In this document: positions 5,973 through 10,313 of the stretch, piece after piece
Numbering within the stretch: the stretch's first letter is position 1
How the letters are laid out: each line of letters begins with the position of its first letter
DNA from: Chloroflexota bacterium
GTDB taxonomy: Bacteria; Chloroflexota; Anaerolineae; Anaerolineales; Villigracilaceae
Direction of reading: 5' to 3'
Length of the DNA stretch: 10,313 nucleotides
Assembly: GCA_016191895.1 (NCBI GenBank)
Contig: JACPVD010000217.1
Span: 1-10,313, forward strand
Position numbers and translations under genes: made by a program
Notes under the pieces: generated by a model
Told to the model about the DNA's origin: nothing
The model's database searches: none
What the model saw: the letters and a program-made list of their open reading frames with translations, nothing else

Positions 5973-8900
5973 ATGAAAAATCTTCTGGATGCCCTGCGGG
6001 ATATTCTCTCCTATCGAAATTTGAGCGAAGGACTTCGGGCCGGGAAGCAAGTTCGCAGCCTCGGCCTGCCGCGTTCTGCGCGGTTGCCGGTATTGGCGGC
6101 CCTGTATGCAGATGTAAACCTCCCGATCCTGCTCATCACCGATCGCGCCGACCATGCCCTTTCGATGTTCGATGAGTTGGGTTTTTGGGTCAAGTCGCCG
6201 CGGTATTTGTTTGCAGAACCGAATCCGTTGTTTTACGAGGAGGCTGCATGGGGAGTTTCGACCCGCCGCGACCGTTTGCAGGTATTGGCCGTCCTGTCCA
6301 ATTATCACTTGCCATTTGCAAAGCAGCCCGATGCGCCGCCGATCATTGTCGCATCTGCCCGTTCGCTGATGACGCGCACTCTGCCGAGGCGGGACTTTCT
6401 CAAAGCGTGTAAAAAATTATCCGTAAGCCAGACCATCCAACCCGAAGTCCTGATCCGTGAGTGGGTGAGGATCGGTTACCAGCGCGTGAACACCGTCCTT
6501 GAGCCCGGCCAATTCTCGCATCGCGGAGGCCTGCTCGACGTCTGGCCGTCGACTGAATCCCATCCCGTTCGTTTGGATTTTTTCGGCGACGAGATCGAAA
6601 CCATCCGCCAGTTCGATCCCGCTTCGCAAAGAACGATCGAAAAATTGGAATCGATTCTTGTCACGCCTGCGCGCGAATTTTTAGCGGAGACTTCGGATGC
6701 GGAAACGCAGTTATCCGAGTTTCATATCCCGCTGCTTCATTCGCAGCCCGCTTCGCTGCTCGATTATTTTCCGCAAAAAGCGTTGATGGTTGCAGACGAT
6801 CTGAGTCTGATGGAAACGATGGCGAACGAGGTGGAGGAGCAGGCGGTTAAATTTAGGAATGACAGCATTAACGAGGGAACGCTTTCGGGTGATTTTCCCG
6901 TGCCGTATCTTCCGTGGTCTGAATTGAACGACGCGCTGACAGGGTATGCGTTCGTGGAGTTGGGATCGAGCTCGTCATCCGCCCTCCCGGGCAATCATCG
7001 GGACAATGTGAGCGAAGTCGAAGGGCTGGTAATCAATTTGAGCGAGAGTTTCGGTCACGATGAGAGATTCGGCGGCCGCCTCAAACCGTTTATCGATTAT
7101 CTCTTTGCGCTGGTCGAAAAAGGAGAGCGGGTCTTTCTCGTTTCGCGCCAGTCTTCGCGATTGCGCGAACTTTGGAACGAACATTATCCCGATTTAACTC
7201 ATCCCAATCTTGATTTTATCGAAGCCTCGCTATCTGAAGGTTTCACGCTTTCCGCCCAACCATTCCCTATTCACCTAATTTCTGACTCTGAAATCTTCGG
7301 CTGGGAACGACCGCAGACCCGCACGCGGCGCGCTTCGGGGCAGACAGCAGAAACACCCGAATCGTTCTATGCAGACCTGATAGTCGGCGACTACGTTGTG
7401 CATGTGGATCACGGCATTGGGCGGTTTGCGGGTCTTGTTCAGCGACAGTTGGACGGCCACGAGCGAGAGTATCTCACAATTGAATATGATCGCCAGGATG
7501 TGCTGTACGTCCCTGTGCATCAAGCGGACAGGCTCACCCGTTACGTCGGCTCGGATGGTGGCAAGCCTTCGCTCGATCATCTCGGCGGGCAGGCATGGCA
7601 CGAGACGAAGTCGCGGGTGAAGGAAGCGGTTCATAAAGTCGCCGAAGACCTGCTGGATTTATATGCCCGCCGCCAGGTTGTGGAAGGATACGCCTTTGCG
7701 CTTGATTCGCAATGGCAGGGCGAACTCGAAGATAGTTTTCCGTATGTCGAAACCGACGATCAAAAACGCGCGATTGCCGACATCAAACGCGATATGGAAC
7801 GCCCGCGCCCGATGGATCGACTGCTGTGCGGCGATGTGGGTTACGGAAAAACGGAGGTTGCTTTACGCGCCGCATTCAAGGCGGTGATGAGCGGAAAGCA
7901 AGCCGCTGTCCTTGTGCCGACGACCGTTTTGGCGCAACAGCATTTTGAAACATTTTCGCAAAGACTGGCGGCATTTCCTGTAAAAGTGGAGATGCTTTCG
8001 CGTTTCCGCACCCCTCGCGAACAGACGGAGATTTTATTCAAACTTGCGCTGGGCGAAATTGATATTGTCGTTGGCACACATCGTTTGATCTCGGCGGATG
8101 TGCAGTTCAGGGATTTGGGTTTAGTCATCATTGACGAGGAACAGCGCTTCGGCGTGACTCATAAGGAGCATCTCAAAAAACTGCGCACCGAAGTGGATGT
8201 GTTGACGTTGACCGCCACGCCGATTCCGCGCACGCTTTATATGGCCCTGACCGGCGTGCGTGATATTTCCAATTTGAATACGCCTCCCGAGGAACGCCTG
8301 CCAATTGTCACGCATGTCGGGCCGTATTCGCCGTGGCTTGTGCGGCAGTCCATTTTGCGTGAACTGGAGCGCGGCGGACAGATCTTCTTCGTCCATAACC
8401 GCGTGAACACCATCGATGCGATGAAAGCGCATCTCAATAAACTTGTCCCGGAAGCGCGGGTGGATATCGGCCACGGCCAGATGCACGAGACTCAACTGGC
8501 AAGCGTGATGCATCGCTTCAACCTTGGCGAGATCGATATTTTGCTTTGCACCACAATTATTGAATCAGGCCTGGATATTCCCAACGCAAACACCCTGATC
8601 GTCGATCGTGCCGATACGTTTGGGTTGGCGCAACTCTATCAACTGCGCGGGCGCGTGGGGCGCGGCGCGATGCGCGCGTATGCATATTTCTTCCGCCATA
8701 ACAAAATGTCGCCGACGCAGGATGGACAGCAGAGGCTGGAGGTCATTGCGGAGAATACGCAACTCGGCGCGGGCTATTCGATTGCGATGCGCGACCTTGA
8801 AATTCGCGGGGCAGGTGATCTGCTTGGAACGCGCCAGCATGGATATATTCAATCCGTCGGGTTTCATCTTTATACGAGAATGTTGTCGGATGCGGTGAGG

Positions 8901-9422
8901 CGGCTTAGGAGGGGTGAAGGTTCAAGGTTGAAGGTCGAAGGTTCGCCTGAAGTTACACTTGACTTTCAACTTTCAACTTTCAACCTTCCACTATCTCTCC
9001 CCGTCAATGTAGATTTGCCGCTTGCGGTTGGAATCCCCAGCGAATATATTTCGGATCAGGATTTGCGCCTGCGTTTGTATCGCCGCATTGCGGATCTGCG
9101 CGACGAGACCGAACTCGACGCGCTTGGCTCCGAGTTTCGCGATCGATTCGGCATCATGCCGGAGACGACCCAAAACTTGCTGTATCAGATGCGGGTGAAG
9201 TTGCGAGCCGAGAAAGCGGGGCTGGCTTCGGTAAACATGGAGTCGTCGGGGCAGATTCTGCTCAAATATCCCGCGCCGGTTGACGGGTCTGATGTGAAGC
9301 GTTTGCCCGATCTGGGAAATGGGGTGAGGGGAGGCAAGTCTGCTTATTGGGTGACGGTTGGGAATGACGAATTGTGGAGGGTGAAGTTGCTGGATGTGTT
9401 GGGGGAGTTGGAGAATAGATAA
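5973..9422 (+). CDS. mfd: Transcription-repair coupling factor Mfd
   Basis: The 1149-residue product has the full Mfd architecture. A UvrB-like damage-recognition module is at about 10-330, with the typical [12 protein letters not shown] near 182-193. The linker to RNA polymerase interaction carries [14 protein letters not shown] at about 472-485 (CarD/RID domain to about 530). The RecG-like SF2 translocase follows: Walker [10 protein letters not shown] (620-628), DEEQ box (721-724), TATPIPRTL (747-755), and motif [10 protein letters not shown] (890-897). [13 protein letters not shown] (945-957) and the C-terminal TRCF domain (about 1015-1110) complete it. Mfd pushes stalled RNA polymerase off damaged DNA and recruits UvrA. 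ATG 5973 is preferred over the in-frame TTG at 5931, since the protein then begins at the normal family position. No ribosome binding site is visible before either; a TAAAAT at 5951-5956 could be a -10 box with a very short leader. An inverted repeat is inserted at residues about 982-1006. Confidence 0.97.
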   Translation: MKNLLDALRDILSYRNLSEGLRAGKQVRSLGLPRSARLPVLAALYADVNLPILLITDRADHALSMFDELGFWVKSPRYLFAEPNPLFYEEAAWGVSTRRDRLQVLAVLSNYHLPFAKQPDAPPIIVASARSLMTRTLPRRDFLKACKKLSVSQTIQPEVLIREWVRIGYQRVNTVLEPGQFSHRGGLLDVWPSTESHPVRLDFFGDEIETIRQFDPASQRTIEKLESILVTPAREFLAETSDAETQLSEFHIPLLHSQPASLLDYFPQKALMVADDLSLMETMANEVEEQAVKFRNDSINEGTLSGDFPVPYLPWSELNDALTGYAFVELGSSSSSALPGNHRDNVSEVEGLVINLSESFGHDERFGGRLKPFIDYLFALVEKGERVFLVSRQSSRLRELWNEHYPDLTHPNLDFIEASLSEGFTLSAQPFPIHLISDSEIFGWERPQTRTRRASGQTAETPESFYADLIVGDYVVHVDHGIGRFAGLVQRQLDGHEREYLTIEYDRQDVLYVPVHQADRLTRYVGSDGGKPSLDHLGGQAWHETKSRVKEAVHKVAEDLLDLYARRQVVEGYAFALDSQWQGELEDSFPYVETDDQKRAIADIKRDMERPRPMDRLLCGDVGYGKTEVALRAAFKAVMSGKQAAVLVPTTVLAQQHFETFSQRLAAFPVKVEMLSRFRTPREQTEILFKLALGEIDIVVGTHRLISADVQFRDLGLVIIDEEQRFGVTHKEHLKKLRTEVDVLTLTATPIPRTLYMALTGVRDISNLNTPPEERLPIVTHVGPYSPWLVRQSILRELERGGQIFFVHNRVNTIDAMKAHLNKLVPEARVDIGHGQMHETQLASVMHRFNLGEIDILLCTTIIESGLDIPNANTLIVDRADTFGLAQLYQLRGRVGRGAMRAYAYFFRHNKMSPTQDGQQRLEVIAENTQLGAGYSIAMRDLEIRGAGDLLGTRQHGYIQSVGFHLYTRMLSDAVRRLRRGEGSRLKVEGSPEVTLDFQLSTFNLPLSLPVNVDLPLAVGIPSEYISDQDLRLRLYRRIADLRDETELDALGSEFRDRFGIMPETTQNLLYQMRVKLRAEKAGLASVNMESSGQILLKYPAPVDGSDVKRLPDLGNGVRGGKSAYWVTVGNDELWRVKLLDVLGELENR
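8916..8988. repeat. In-frame inverted repeat of 7-bp units inside mfd
   Basis: Four tandem copies of a GAAGGTT-like unit (8916-8943) face four copies of its complement, AACTTTC/AACCTTC-like (8961-8988), across a 17-base loop. The two arms align over 28 positions with 22 Watson-Crick pairs, four G-T wobbles and two mismatches, so the RNA could form a long hairpin. It is read in frame and adds roughly 20 residues ([20 protein letters not shown] and a few more) to the linker between the helicase and C-terminal domains. Heptamer arrays and in-frame palindromic elements are known in other bacteria, but I cannot name this family. Confidence 0.75.
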
Positions 9423-9440
9423 ATGGAAAGTAGAGATTGG

Positions 9441-10313
9441 TTATTGGTAATTTGCGCAGTTTAGATCGTCTTTTAAATTAACAATCGTATTGTCGCGTTG
9501 TTGGGATACAGGGGCGTTTTGTGACAGGCGATCAAGCGTCGCGCATAGGCTGGGTTCGACTCCGGCGGTGATCCTCTTTGCCATTTTCGTTAGTGTTTTC
9601 ACCTGATCCCAATCTTCGAGATGACCGTGGCCTTCGATGAAGGGGATGTATTCGAAGCCGTTGTCGGGTTGTTCGCCGATGGACTGCGCTTCCATCCAAA
9701 GTCGCGCGATTGTGTTCCAGTCTCCATATTGTCGCGCAAGATCGGCTTTTTCAAAGTAGTAACACCAGGTTTTGGTGTTTTGTTTTCCGTAGATTTCTTC
9801 GGGCAGGGCTGGCTCTGCGTCGGTTTGTTGAATCAAATTGATATCCGAGCCTGCGCTGAGTTGACGCATATCATCGCTGATGAGGCGCAGGTTGGTGTCG
9901 TTGGGGCTGAGAATCCACAGACAGCGATTCAATTCAGGGTTGAAGGTGAATACAAGCATCTGTTTGCTATTGCCTGAAAAGTTCATGCTGAGTTTGCTGT
10001 CTTCCAGCGGGATGCCTTGTAGAAAATCGCCGACATTTGGATGGGTGTAGTAGAACGGGAAATACCAGTAGGGGGGAGTCGTGATGTCGCCGGGTTGATA
10101 GGATGTGATGATCGAAAATGAATTCGAGTAACTTCCCATGTAGCCCAGAATCTCTTCATCGGTGACAAGCGCGGTACCGGGTTGAATCATCGGCGCGCGC
10201 CAGAGGAGTTGTTGGGCGAAACGTTCCTGCTTTTCCCAAGAATACGCAAAATCTTTTTCGTTCGTCAAGTGCATGGACACCGCCAGCGCGACGCACATCG
10301 AGATGACAACGGC
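9441..10313 (-). CDS. C-terminal part of a membrane-anchored protein of unknown function (enters from right edge)
   Basis: The frame is open from the right edge, giving 290 residues to TAA at 9443-9441; the start lies outside the window. The first visible residues, AVVISMCVALAVSMHL, look like the end of a membrane helix, so the true protein probably has more helices upstream. An exported-looking domain follows, with LLWRAPMIQPGTALVTDEE and the aromatic run PPYWYFPFYY. From about residue 200 the sequence becomes helical and repeat-like (ADLARQYGDWNTIARLWMEA, then HLEDWDQVKTLTKMA), resembling TPR hairpins. The arrangement recalls large polytopic membrane proteins with a C-terminal extracytoplasmic domain, but I cannot name the family; a glycosyltransferase-like membrane part is only a guess. 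It is convergent with mfd, with 18 bases between the stop codons and no clear terminator there. Confidence 0.75.
   Translation of the reverse strand, partial: AVVISMCVALAVSMHLTNEKDFAYSWEKQERFAQQLLWRAPMIQPGTALVTDEEILGYMGSYSNSFSIITSYQPGDITTPPYWYFPFYYTHPNVGDFLQGIPLEDSKLSMNFSGNSKQMLVFTFNPELNRCLWILSPNDTNLRLISDDMRQLSAGSDINLIQQTDAEPALPEEIYGKQNTKTWCYYFEKADLARQYGDWNTIARLWMEAQSIGEQPDNGFEYIPFIEGHGHLEDWDQVKTLTKMAKRITAGVEPSLCATLDRLSQNAPVSQQRDNTIVNLKDDLNCANYQ

Noticed and set aside
9411..9450. Bidirectional terminator between mfd and the convergent gene
   Set aside because: The 18-base gap and its flanks show no GC-rich hairpin with a T-run in either direction.

Overview
This window looks like a chromosomal segment of a free-living bacterium with moderately high GC. 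My best guess is Chloroflexota (Anaerolineae-like). The hints are a lipoprotein with a Thr/Pro-rich stretch after its lipidation cysteine, a ChlI/ChlD-type metal-chelatase pair, a four-domain S1 protein, and a large membrane protein with an exported C-terminal domain. This placement is inference from protein style; no rRNA or other marker is present.

Left part (1-2845, minus strand). A divergent promoter region near 2840 drives an AAA+ chelatase ATPase (ChlI/ChlD N-terminal type, start 2779). It is followed in the -1 frame by the von Willebrand A (integrin-I) half of ChlD (to 717), a small HAD-like protein (683-183), and the first 40 codons of a probable lipoprotein (start 121, running off the left edge). 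The two chelatase halves are joined by an open overlap containing a run of nine A residues on the coding strand. A one-base backward slip there gives a ChlD-like fusion of about 687 residues, while normal reading ends at once as a 366-residue ChlI-like subunit. This is the most interesting feature of the window.

Middle part (2839-5787, plus strand). A near-consensus promoter (TTGTCA, 17 bp, TATAAT) drives a ribosomal S1-type protein with four S1 domains, closed by a good intrinsic terminator. Only eight bases after its T-run begins an M19 zinc dipeptidase, which overlaps by ATGA a four-helix membrane protein of unknown function.

Right part (5973-10313). A complete mfd (transcription-repair coupling factor, 1149 residues) carries an in-frame 73-bp inverted repeat built from 7-bp units between its helicase and C-terminal domains. 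Convergent to it is the C-terminal 290 residues of a membrane-anchored protein that enters from the right edge. There is no gene-free stretch over 300 bases and I see no tRNA, rRNA, CRISPR array or insertion sequence. Most genes are housekeeping; the unusual items are the chelatase frameshift, the mfd repeat and the compact regulatory junctions.
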